Shown one piece after another: positions 3,760 through 9,714 of a stretch of 9,714 bases of DNA. The notes beneath the pieces were generated by a model. That model saw nothing but the letters and a program-made list of their open reading frames with translations, had not been told where the DNA came from and ran no database searches. The DNA comes from an uncultured Collinsella sp. Its GTDB lineage: Bacteria > Actinomycetota > Coriobacteriia > Coriobacteriales > Coriobacteriaceae. Numbering within the stretch: position 1 is the first letter of the stretch; the number at the start of each line of letters is the position of its first letter. The stretch is from assembly GCA_900554905.1 (NCBI GenBank), contig USJB01000033.1:1-9714 (forward strand), in the 5' to 3' direction. Made by a program: the position numbers and the translations under genes.

Positions 3760-6642
3760 ATGACGCTACTGTATTTCCTTACCCTGTTTCCGCTGGTACC
3801 GGCGCTGGGCATGCTGCTCGCGCGCGGTGACCGCGCCCGCGATGCGGTGGGGCTCATAGGTTCCGGCATTATTATGGCGGTGACAGTTGTAGTCGCCGTC
3901 ATGTTTTTTGGCACGGGTCCGCAGAGCTTTGAGGTTGCCCCCGGCACCTCGCATGTGCTCTCGATCATCAGCTCCGTCATCGACGTGATCCTGTGCGCCG
4001 TCATCCTGTACAACGCGTACAAATATAGGAACGCGCTCACCACGGTGCTCGGCATAGTCCAGTTGATGGGCTCCGTTGTCTTTGCGGCCATGACGTTGCC
4101 CGCGGCCGAAGCCGTCACGGCAACGCCGCTCTACCTAGACTACATGAGCGTGATCATGGTCCTCGCCGTCGGCATTGTCGGCAGCCTAATCTGCGTGTAT
4201 GCCCTGGGCTACATGAAGGACTTCCAGGCCCACGACGAGCACGAGGCCGCGCTGCGCGGGCAGACCGCGCCCGACCGACGCCCGCAGTTCCTGGCGCTTA
4301 TGTTCCTGTTCCTCTCGGCCATGTTCGTCATCGTGACGAGCGACAACCTTGAGTGGCTGTTCTGCGGCTGGGAAATCACCACCGTGTGCTCGTTCCTCAT
4401 GATTGGCTACACGCGCACGCCCGAGGCCATTAAAAACGCCTTCACCCAGATCATCCTGAACATGCTGGGCGGCATCGCGTTTTTGGCGGGCCTTATGTTT
4501 CTGCACGTCAACGGCATGCCGCTGACCATCTCGGGCATGATTGAGCTTTCCGGCGCCGGCACCGCGCAATCCGCACTGCTGGTGATGCCGGTCGTCCTGC
4601 TGTCGCTCGCCGCACTTACCAAGGCCGCGCAGATGCCGTTCCACACCTGGCTGCTCGGCGCCATGGTCGCCCCCACGCCCACGAGCGCCCTGCTGCACTC
4701 GTCAACCATGGTCAAAGCCGGCGTGTTCCTGATGGTCAAGCTGAGCCCGCTCTATGCCATCTATCCCGTGACCGGCTTTATGGTCACGAGTGTGGGTGCC
4801 ATCACGTTTTTGCTCGCTGCCCTCATGGCCATCTCGCAGAGTAACGCCAAACGCGTGCTCGCATTCTCCACCATTTCCAACTTGGGCCTTATCAGTGCCT
4901 GCTTGGGTGTCGGCGCGCCCGAGGCCGTGTGGGCGGCCATCTTCCTGATCCTGTTCCACACGGTGGCAAAGTCGCTGCTGTTCCTGTGCGTGGGCACGGC
5001 CGAGCATCATATCGGCAGCCGCAATATCGAGGACATGGACGGTATGTTCAGCCGCATGCCGCACCTGACGCGCCTGATGATGCTGGGCATCATGGGCATG
5101 TTTGTGGCGCCGTTTGGCATGCTCGTGTCCAAGTGGGGCGCCCTGGTGGCGTTTGCGCAGACCGGCAACGTGCTCATGATCATGGTGCTTGCCTTTGGCT
5201 CGGCCGCGACGTTTTACTTCTGGGGCAAGTGGCTTGCCAAGCTTTCGGGCGTCGACCCCACGGCTCAAAACGTTGAGGTCAATGTCCATAAGACCGAATG
5301 GATGGCCCTCAACACCATCGCCGCGCTGCTGATTCTGTGCTGTGTGGCGTTCCCGGTTATCTCGAGCGGCCTGGTGTCGCCTTACTTGGCCATGGTGTTT
5401 GGCCGCGTGCCGTACGTTATTGGCAAGGACGCCATGTATCTGATGGTGGTTATCGTGGCGTTTATCGCCGTGGTGCTGCTGACGTCGTTCCGCGTGAGCA
5501 ATAAGCCGCACGTCAACGTGTACCTTTCGGGCGTGGGAACCGACAAATATCGTCATTTCCGCGGCTCGATGGGACGCGAGGTGAAGGCCGAAAAGCGCAA
5601 TTGGTACTCGGAGGACGCCCTTGGCGAGAAGCGTATTGGCCCCGCGGGTAGCGTCGTGTGCTGCAGCATTATCTTGTTTGCGCTGCTGTGTTGCGCGTGG
5701 ATTGGGCCCGAGAGGCTTGCTATGAGCGCGCCCTCGGTGTTGCGCGGCAAGTATTTTGAAGGTTCGGGCGTCGTGGGCATCTTTATTGGTACCGTGGTGT
5801 TTGCCCTGCTGGCGCCGCTTGTGGGCGGGTTGATCGACGGTCTTGACCGTAAGCTTTCGGCCCGCATGCAGGGTCGTGTGGGTCCGCGTCTGCTGCAGCC
5901 CTTCTACGACGTCGCCAAGCTGCTGCGCAAGGCCCCCGCCAGCGTAAACACCATGGACGACACCTACATGGCATGCGCGCTCATCTTTACCGTCGTGGGC
6001 GGCGGCATCTTTGTGTCGGGCTCCAACACGCTGCTGTGTGCCTTTATGGTGACGCTCGCCGCGATCTTTGTGGTGCTGGCGTCCGCCTCGACGCAAAGCC
6101 CGTTTGCCCAGGTCGGCGCTGATCGTGAGTTGCTGCAGGTTATGAGTTACGAGCCCGCCGTTCTGCTGATGAGCGTGGGCCTGTACCTTGCCACCGACAG
6201 CTTCGATTCCATTGCCGTGACGGGGCAGTCGGCCCCCATCATCGTGTACAGCGCGCCCATTTTCCTCGCGCTGCTCGCGGTGCTTACCATCAAGCTGCGC
6301 AAGTCGCCGTTCGATCTTTCGTACTCGCATCACGCGCATCAGGAGATTGTCCAGGGCGTCGCCACCGAGATGAGCGGCGGCACGCTGGCCAAGATGACCC
6401 TTATGCACTGGTGCGAGACCGTGCTGTTTTTGATGTGGGTGGGCATGTTCTTTGTCTGGGACAACCCGGTGAGCTGGGTGGTCGCCCTGGTCGTGATGGT
6501 CGCGACGTATTTTGTCGAGGTACTGATCGATAACACCTTCGCACGCAGCACCTGGCGCAGCTGCTTTAGGCTCGGATGGGGCGTGGCGCTGGTGTTTGGC
6601 CTGCTCAACCTTATGCCCATCCTCGTCGACGTGTTTATTTAG
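3760..6642 (+). CDS. Ech hydrogenase membrane subunit, EchA-EchB (NuoL-NuoH) fusion
   Basis: A 960-residue integral membrane protein uniting two subunits that are normally separate. Residues 1 to about 650 match the antiporter-like EchA/NuoL family: the TM5 glutamate E205 in 'LFCGWEITTVCSFLMIGY', lysine K288 in 'LTKAAQMPFHTWL', K319 in 'SSTMVKAGVFLM', and H400/K404 in 'FHTVAKSLLFL' are the residues that carry ions across the membrane in this family. Residues about 668-960 match EchB/NuoH: 'DGLDRKLSARMQGRVGPRLL' (693-712) and PFDLSYSHHAHQEIVQGVATE (850-870) split over the loop facing EchC. Together they would form the proton or sodium pump and the anchor for the cytoplasmic arm. It is the first gene of the operon; GGGGGAG (3746-3752) is 7 nt before ATG. 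No frameshift is seen at the join, but an internal start signal at 5710-5724 remains. Ech hydrogenase identity follows from the genes downstream. Confidence 0.93.
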   Translation: MTLLYFLTLFPLVPALGMLLARGDRARDAVGLIGSGIIMAVTVVVAVMFFGTGPQSFEVAPGTSHVLSIISSVIDVILCAVILYNAYKYRNALTTVLGIVQLMGSVVFAAMTLPAAEAVTATPLYLDYMSVIMVLAVGIVGSLICVYALGYMKDFQAHDEHEAALRGQTAPDRRPQFLALMFLFLSAMFVIVTSDNLEWLFCGWEITTVCSFLMIGYTRTPEAIKNAFTQIILNMLGGIAFLAGLMFLHVNGMPLTISGMIELSGAGTAQSALLVMPVVLLSLAALTKAAQMPFHTWLLGAMVAPTPTSALLHSSTMVKAGVFLMVKLSPLYAIYPVTGFMVTSVGAITFLLAALMAISQSNAKRVLAFSTISNLGLISACLGVGAPEAVWAAIFLILFHTVAKSLLFLCVGTAEHHIGSRNIEDMDGMFSRMPHLTRLMMLGIMGMFVAPFGMLVSKWGALVAFAQTGNVLMIMVLAFGSAATFYFWGKWLAKLSGVDPTAQNVEVNVHKTEWMALNTIAALLILCCVAFPVISSGLVSPYLAMVFGRVPYVIGKDAMYLMVVIVAFIAVVLLTSFRVSNKPHVNVYLSGVGTDKYRHFRGSMGREVKAEKRNWYSEDALGEKRIGPAGSVVCCSIILFALLCCAWIGPERLAMSAPSVLRGKYFEGSGVVGIFIGTVVFALLAPLVGGLIDGLDRKLSARMQGRVGPRLLQPFYDVAKLLRKAPASVNTMDDTYMACALIFTVVGGGIFVSGSNTLLCAFMVTLAAIFVVLASASTQSPFAQVGADRELLQVMSYEPAVLLMSVGLYLATDSFDSIAVTGQSAPIIVYSAPIFLALLAVLTIKLRKSPFDLSYSHHAHQEIVQGVATEMSGGTLAKMTLMHWCETVLFLMWVGMFFVWDNPVSWVVALVVMVATYFVEVLIDNTFARSTWRSCFRLGWGVALVFGLLNLMPILVDVFI
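5710..5724 (+). promoter_or_regulatory. Internal ribosome binding site and ATG at the EchA/EchB join
   Basis: GAGAGG (5710-5715) precedes an in-frame ATG (5722-5724, codon 655) by 6 nt, ideal translation-start geometry. Starting here would give a 306-residue protein, about the usual size of a free EchB/NuoH, and the NuoH-like part begins 13 residues later. It may be a relic of the ancestral echB start or may still be used. Confidence 0.4.
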
Positions 6643-6654
6643 GAGGCGGCATCC

Positions 6655-7233
6655 ATGGATCATAAAATGTCACGCTCGCCGTGGGTTATTCATTACGACG
6701 GCTCGAGCTGCAACGGATGCGATATCGAGGTGCTGGCCTCGCTCACGCCGCTGTTCGATGCGGAGCGCTTTGGCGTGGTCAACACCGGCAACCCCAAGCA
6801 TGCGGATATCTTTTTGGTGACGGGGTCGGTCAATGCCCAGAACCTGCCCGTCGTGCGCCAGATCTACAACCAGATGCTCGAGCCCAAGTGCGTGGTGGCC
6901 TGCGGTATCTGCGCGTGTTCGGGCGGCGTGTTCCGCGATGTGTACAACGTGATCGGCGGCGTGGACCGCGCGATTCCCGTGGACGTGTACGCGCCCGGGT
7001 GCGCCATTCGTCCCGAGACCGTGATCGACGCCATCGTTGAGGCGTGCGGCATCCTGGACCAGAAGGAGGCTGTGATGCGCGCCGGCGGCGACCCGCTCAC
7101 CGTGGGCGGTGCCGCTACCTGGGACGGTGGCGTTGAGCTGGGCGAGGACGGGTTTGTGGCCGCGGGGGCCGGGGCTGACGGTACTGGCGACGCGCCTGCT
7201 GAGACGCTCGCCGCTGCAAAGGAGGCCGAGTAA
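6655..7233 (+). CDS. echC: Ech hydrogenase small subunit (NuoB-like)
   Basis: A 192-residue cytoplasmic Fe-S protein carrying the proximal 4Fe-4S cluster that feeds electrons to the Ni-Fe site. The four expected ligands are visible: C19 and C22 in 'DGSSCNGCDIEVLA', C86 in 'CGICACSGGVF', and C116 in 'YAPGCAIRPE', matching the group 4 hydrogenase / NuoB pattern. There is no Tat signal, as expected for a subunit on the cytoplasmic side. Extra cysteines at 79, 83 and 88 crowd the third ligand. After about residue 145 the conserved fold ends and a Gly/Ala/Glu-rich tail of some 45 residues follows. AGGAGG (6641-6646), overlapping the stop of the preceding gene, is 8 nt before ATG. The TAATG junction overlaps the next start by one base, implying translational coupling. 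Formally it could be called a complex I NuoB, but the hydrogenase large subunit two genes later settles it. Confidence 0.92.
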   Translation: MDHKMSRSPWVIHYDGSSCNGCDIEVLASLTPLFDAERFGVVNTGNPKHADIFLVTGSVNAQNLPVVRQIYNQMLEPKCVVACGICACSGGVFRDVYNVIGGVDRAIPVDVYAPGCAIRPETVIDAIVEACGILDQKEAVMRAGGDPLTVGGAATWDGGVELGEDGFVAAGAGADGTGDAPAETLAAAKEAE

Positions 7234-7925
7234 TGCAAAAGGCTATCTATACCACCGTCGGGATCGACGAGCTGTTGCCGCATGTGCAGGCGCTCAAGGG
7301 TGCCGGCGCGCGCTTTGTGCAGATGCATGCCGAGCGCAACGTTGACGACGGCACGTATCGCCTGCTCTATACGTTTATCAACGTTCGTGCTGCTCAGGAA
7401 CATATTGCGCAGGACGGCAGCTATGCGATCGAGAGCCTGGTGGTTGAGGGAATTGATCGGTACCAGGAGATTCCGTCCATCAGCTCGTATTATCCGGCGG
7501 TGTTCCCGTTTGAAAATGAGGCACACGACCTGTTCGGGCTTGCCATCACCGACATGCAGATCGACTTTAAGGGCTTTTTCTACCAGGTCTCGACCGCTGA
7601 ACCCATGAGCGTTATTACGCCCGAGGTGAAGGCCGCGCGCGAGAAGGCCATGAAGGTCCGTGCCGCCGCCGAGGCCAAGGCGCGCAAGGCTGCGGCTGCT
7701 GCGGGGGAGGGCGCTGCGAGCGTCGGCGATGCCGCGGGCGCCGCTGCCCAGCCCGCTGCGGCTGCCGGCTCCGATGCTCAGCACGATGAGGCTGCTGCGA
7801 AGGCTGCGCTCAGGGCTGCCGAGATGGAGGCAAAGCTCGCCGCCATGGATCCCGAGAAAGCGGCCAAGGTCCGCGCGGCGCTTGCCGCAAAGGCCGCCCG
7901 CGACAAGCAGAAAAAGGAGGCGTAA
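7233..7925 (+). CDS. echD: Ech hydrogenase subunit D (NuoC-like, 30 kDa) with long Ala-rich tail
   Basis: Residues 1 to about 128 form a NuoC / 30-kDa-subunit domain, recognised by the motif Y87-PAVFPFENEAHDLFG-L at about residues 87-103; this subunit packs between the small and large hydrogenase subunits and helps join the cytoplasmic arm. From about residue 128 to 230 the protein becomes almost pure Ala with Lys, Glu, Arg and Gly ('EAKARKAAAAAGEGAASV', 'AAEMEAKLAAMDPEKAAKV'), likely helical or disordered and not part of the family fold, which is usually near 120-150 residues in Ech enzymes. The underlying DNA is a repetitive GCTGCG-rich run. The start overlaps the echC stop (TAATG) and is preceded by AAGGAGG (7219-7225) with 7 nt spacing. 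The role of the tail is unknown. Confidence 0.9.
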   Translation: MQKAIYTTVGIDELLPHVQALKGAGARFVQMHAERNVDDGTYRLLYTFINVRAAQEHIAQDGSYAIESLVVEGIDRYQEIPSISSYYPAVFPFENEAHDLFGLAITDMQIDFKGFFYQVSTAEPMSVITPEVKAAREKAMKVRAAAEAKARKAAAAAGEGAASVGDAAGAAAQPAAAAGSDAQHDEAAAKAALRAAEMEAKLAAMDPEKAAKVRAALAAKAARDKQKKEA

Positions 7926-7930
7926 GGTCC

Positions 7931-9019
7931 ATGGCATATCGCTCCGTTATTCCGTTTGGCCCGCAGCACCCGGTGCTGCCCGAGCCGCTTCATCTGGACC
8001 TGGTGATCGAGGACGACCGCGTCATCGAGGCAATTCCGCAGATCGGCTTTGTGCACCGCGGACTCGAGAAGCTCACCGAAAAGCGCGACATGCATCAGTT
8101 TGGCTACATCGCCGAGCGCATCTGCGGCATTTGCGCCGTGGGCCACAGCTGCGGCTATGCCAGCGCCTGCGAGCGCATGCTCGACATCGAGGTGCCCGGC
8201 CGCGTGCAGTATATCCGCACCATCTTGCATGAGCTTTCGCGCATCCACTCGCATCTGCTGTGGCTGGGCCTGCTCGCCGATGCCTTTGGCTTCGAAGCGT
8301 TGTTCTATCGTTCGTGGACCCTGCGCGAGCAGATTCTCAAGATCTTCGAGAGCACTTGCGGCGGTCGCGTGATCCTTTCGATTAACGAGATCGGCGGCCT
8401 TAAGCACGATATCGAGGACTCCGAGCTGGCCGGAATTGTCCAGACGCTCGATGCCATGCGTCCTGACTACGAGGCCCTGGCGCATACGTTTTTGGACGAC
8501 GACAGCTGCGGCGAGCGCCTGCATGGCGTGGGTGTGATCAGCAAGAAGGATGCGCTGGAGCTTTCGATGGTCGGCCCGTTCGGTCGCGCCTCGGGCGTGG
8601 ACTACGACGTGCGCATGTTTGGCGACGGTGCCTATGCGGACCTGGCTGCGTTTGAGCCCATCGTTGCCACCGATGGAGACTGCTATGCTCGCTGCCAGGT
8701 GCGTTGTGCCGAGGTCACGCAGGCCATGGACATCATTAAGGAGCTTGTGGACAAGATCCCACACGACGGTATCGGCGCGCGCACCAAGCTTACGCCAGCC
8801 GACGGCGCGCGCGGCGAGGTTGTGATTGAGCAGCCGCGCGGCGAGGCGTATTACTATGTGCGCGGTAACGGCACCAAGAACCTGGACCGCTTCCGCGTGC
8901 GCACGCCGACGTCGCAAAACCTGGCAGGTCTGACGCATGCGCTGCAGGGCGTGCTCATTGCCAACGTGCCCATGATTATCCTGACCATTGATCCCTGCAT
9001 TAGCTGCACGGAAAGGTAG
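7931..9019 (+). CDS. echE: Ech [NiFe] hydrogenase large subunit (NuoD-like)
   Basis: The catalytic subunit, 362 residues, binding the Ni-Fe(CN)2CO centre where protons are reduced to H2. Both metal-binding motifs are intact: N-terminal 'ERICGICAVGHS' with C65 and C68, and C-terminal 'DPCISCTER' with C356 and C359. These separate it from complex I NuoD, which has lost the cysteines. 'FGPQHPVLPEPLHL' and 'IGFVHRGLEKL' are also typical of the NuoD/group 4 family. The protein stops at the arginine directly after the last motif, so the C-terminal extension removed by HycI-type proteases is absent, as known for Methanosarcina EchE and CooH of Rhodospirillum. AAGGAGG (7914-7920) lies 10 nt before the ATG and 5 nt separate it from the echD stop. 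Ni insertion would need HypABCDEF encoded elsewhere. Confidence 0.95.
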   Translation: MAYRSVIPFGPQHPVLPEPLHLDLVIEDDRVIEAIPQIGFVHRGLEKLTEKRDMHQFGYIAERICGICAVGHSCGYASACERMLDIEVPGRVQYIRTILHELSRIHSHLLWLGLLADAFGFEALFYRSWTLREQILKIFESTCGGRVILSINEIGGLKHDIEDSELAGIVQTLDAMRPDYEALAHTFLDDDSCGERLHGVGVISKKDALELSMVGPFGRASGVDYDVRMFGDGAYADLAAFEPIVATDGDCYARCQVRCAEVTQAMDIIKELVDKIPHDGIGARTKLTPADGARGEVVIEQPRGEAYYYVRGNGTKNLDRFRVRTPTSQNLAGLTHALQGVLIANVPMIILTIDPCISCTER

Positions 9020-9026
9020 GCGCGGC

Positions 9027-9368
9027 ATGAGTTTGCTGACATTTGCCAAGACGGCCTTGGGCTCTATGGTCAAGCAGCCGGTCACGGTGTGCTATCCGCA
9101 GGAGAAGCTCGCGGCGCCCAAGCGCCTGCGCGGGCACATCGTCAACGACATGGACGTGTGCATCTGCTGCGGCATGTGCGCGCGCCGCTGCCCGGCGGGC
9201 GCGCTCGCGGTCGATCGCAAGGGCGGAACGTGGTCGATCGACCCGTACGCCTGCGTGGTGTGCGGTGAGTGCATCGAGAGCTGCCCCAAGCACTGCCTGA
9301 CTATGGACACCGCCCGTACTCCAGTCGCAGCGGACAAGACTCCCACGGTAGAAACCAAACCGGAGTAG
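9027..9368 (+). CDS. echF: Ech hydrogenase 2x[4Fe-4S] ferredoxin subunit (NuoI-like)
   Basis: A 113-residue polyferredoxin that accepts electrons from soluble ferredoxin and hands them to EchC. Two complete cluster motifs are seen: C45-x2-C48-x2-C51-x3-C55-P within 'DVCICCGMCARRCP', and C76-x2-C79-x2-C82-x3-C86-P within 'YACVVCGECIESCP'. C47 inside the first motif and C90 after the second are additional cysteines. The last 20 residues are Thr/Pro/Lys-rich and probably flexible. It is the final gene of the operon, starting 7 nt after echE. ATG at 9027 is chosen because AGGTAGG (9014-9020) precedes it by 6 nt and the residues from Met fit the family; a TTG at 8988 would extend the frame into the end of echE and is unlikely. 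A strong hairpin lies 32 bp beyond the stop. Confidence 0.93.
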   Translation: MSLLTFAKTALGSMVKQPVTVCYPQEKLAAPKRLRGHIVNDMDVCICCGMCARRCPAGALAVDRKGGTWSIDPYACVVCGECIESCPKHCLTMDTARTPVAADKTPTVETKPE

Positions 9369-9404
9369 CTCTGGAATGGGGCTGGTATAGCGCTGGAATG
9401 GGGG
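9369..9404. repeat. Short 22-bp-period direct repeat after echF
   Basis: GCTCTGGAATGGGG (9369-9382, approximately) and GCGCTGGAATGGGG (from 9391) are near-identical and start 22 bp apart, the second running into the large hairpin. No function can be assigned; it may have arisen by local duplication. Confidence 0.5.
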
Positions 9405-9450
9405 CCGGCGGGGCAAAAATGCCCCGCCGGCCCCGCGCGCGAACGCGCGG
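9401..9450 (+). terminator. Tandem GC-rich hairpins after the hydrogenase operon
   Basis: GGGGCCGGCGGGGCA (9401-9415) pairs perfectly over 15 bp with TGCCCCGCCGGCCCC (9420-9434) around an AAAA loop. CCGCGCG-CGAA-CGCGCGG (9433-9450) forms a second 7-bp hairpin sharing two bases with the first. There is no T-tract after either, so this is not a textbook intrinsic terminator; its place 32 bp after the last stop suggests it ends transcription or protects the 3' end of the operon mRNA. Confidence 0.6.
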
Positions 9451-9714
9451 TTGGGCCGCCGCGAACAAAACCATGCCGGTATACGGGGCTGGATTGCGAA
9501 TCCCCAACCATATCGAAAATCACGAAAATAAAACCGCAGGTAGATTGCTTGCTGTTTTTCAAAAATAGAGGGCATGGATGAGGGCTCCGACTTTTGCCCC
9601 GTAATCCGGCATAGTTTTGAAATGACACCATATTGGTACCAGCCCCGGATCCCCCGGGGATGGAGGAAAACGGACTATTTTGGCCTTGCGAGGGCGCCCG
9701 CGCGACCCGCCCGC
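9451..9714. other. Right-end intergenic region, no gene recognised
   Basis: No reading frame here has family-like sequence on either strand. The stretch 9500-9630 is noticeably richer in A and T than the operon. Small symmetric sites include GGATT-GCG-AATCC (9491-9503), TGGTACCA (9634-9641), and ATCCCC-C-GGGGAT (9649-9661). GGAGG (9662-9666) would suit a ribosome binding site but no good start codon follows at the right distance before the window ends. Confidence 0.55.

Noticed and set aside
4702..6663. Long minus-strand open frame (653 codons) opposite the echA-echB fusion
   Set aside because: Composition is dominated by His, Arg, Gln and Ala with no recognisable domain; it mirrors the codon pattern of the real membrane-protein gene.
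8988..9026. TTG at 8988 as the start of echF
   Set aside because: It would add 13 residues overlapping the end of echE with no fitting ribosome binding site; ATG at 9027 has one.
7778..9085. Minus-strand open frame opposite echD and echE
   Set aside because: Shadow of the hydrogenase genes; no motif, and the plus strand carries both Ni-Fe motifs.
3760..9368. Complex I (nuo) operon
   Set aside because: Only one antiporter-like subunit is present, there are no NuoJ/K/A/E/F/G genes, and the large subunit keeps both CxxC nickel-binding motifs that NuoD lacks.
601..9368. Functional link between the flavoenzyme and the hydrogenase operon
   Set aside because: They are separated by two strong terminators and an unrelated gene; adjacency alone does not support a shared pathway.
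9092..9631. Minus-strand open frame across the region after echF
   Set aside because: It runs through the perfect GC hairpin and antisense to echF, lacks a ribosome binding site, and shows no domain.

Overview
The window most resembles a chromosome segment of a gut anaerobe of the Coriobacteriia, probably Collinsella. This rests on high-GC codon use, the gene families present and my recollection of that genus; no search was run. All five fully visible operon genes, and every other gene called, lie on the + strand.

Layout. (1) 1-225 is the C-terminal end of a LacI/GalR-type repressor cut by the left edge. (2) 239-463 holds three palindromic units at an exact 80-bp period, bounded by a perfect 20-bp inverted repeat. 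(3) 601-2631 encodes an Fe-S flavoenzyme of the Old Yellow Enzyme / 2,4-dienoyl-CoA reductase / 2-enoate reductase class, closed by a strong intrinsic terminator at 2707-2747. (4) 2748-3071 is an AT-rich intergenic stretch with three 17-bp dyads, two of them over a candidate promoter. (5) 3072-3476 encodes a small double helix-turn-helix protein like the first ORF of IS150-type elements, with its own terminator and no transposase partner. (6) 3760-9368 is a tight operon for an energy-converting [NiFe] hydrogenase of the Ech type (group 4). (7) 9369-9714 holds a very stable hairpin pair and otherwise no gene I can support.

How the hydrogenase genes work together. The order matches echA-B-C-D-E-F, except that the ion-pump subunit (EchA, NuoL-like) and the NuoH-like membrane anchor (EchB) form one 960-residue protein. 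EchC (proximal 4Fe-4S cluster), EchD (NuoC-like), EchE (Ni-Fe large subunit with both CxxC motifs) and EchF (two 4Fe-4S clusters) would form the cytoplasmic arm. The complex is expected to pass electrons from reduced ferredoxin to protons, make H2, and couple this to H+ or Na+ export. No hyp maturation genes are present, and EchE ends exactly at its last metal-binding motif, so it should need no C-terminal protease.

The points most worth a second look are the EchA-EchB fusion, which keeps a well-placed ribosome binding site and ATG exactly where a free EchB would start; the 80-bp-period palindrome array with a compensatory stem change and a possible pseudoknot; the dyads in front of the orphan helix-turn-helix gene; the altered catalytic loop of the flavoenzyme; and the 100-residue Ala-rich tail on EchD.
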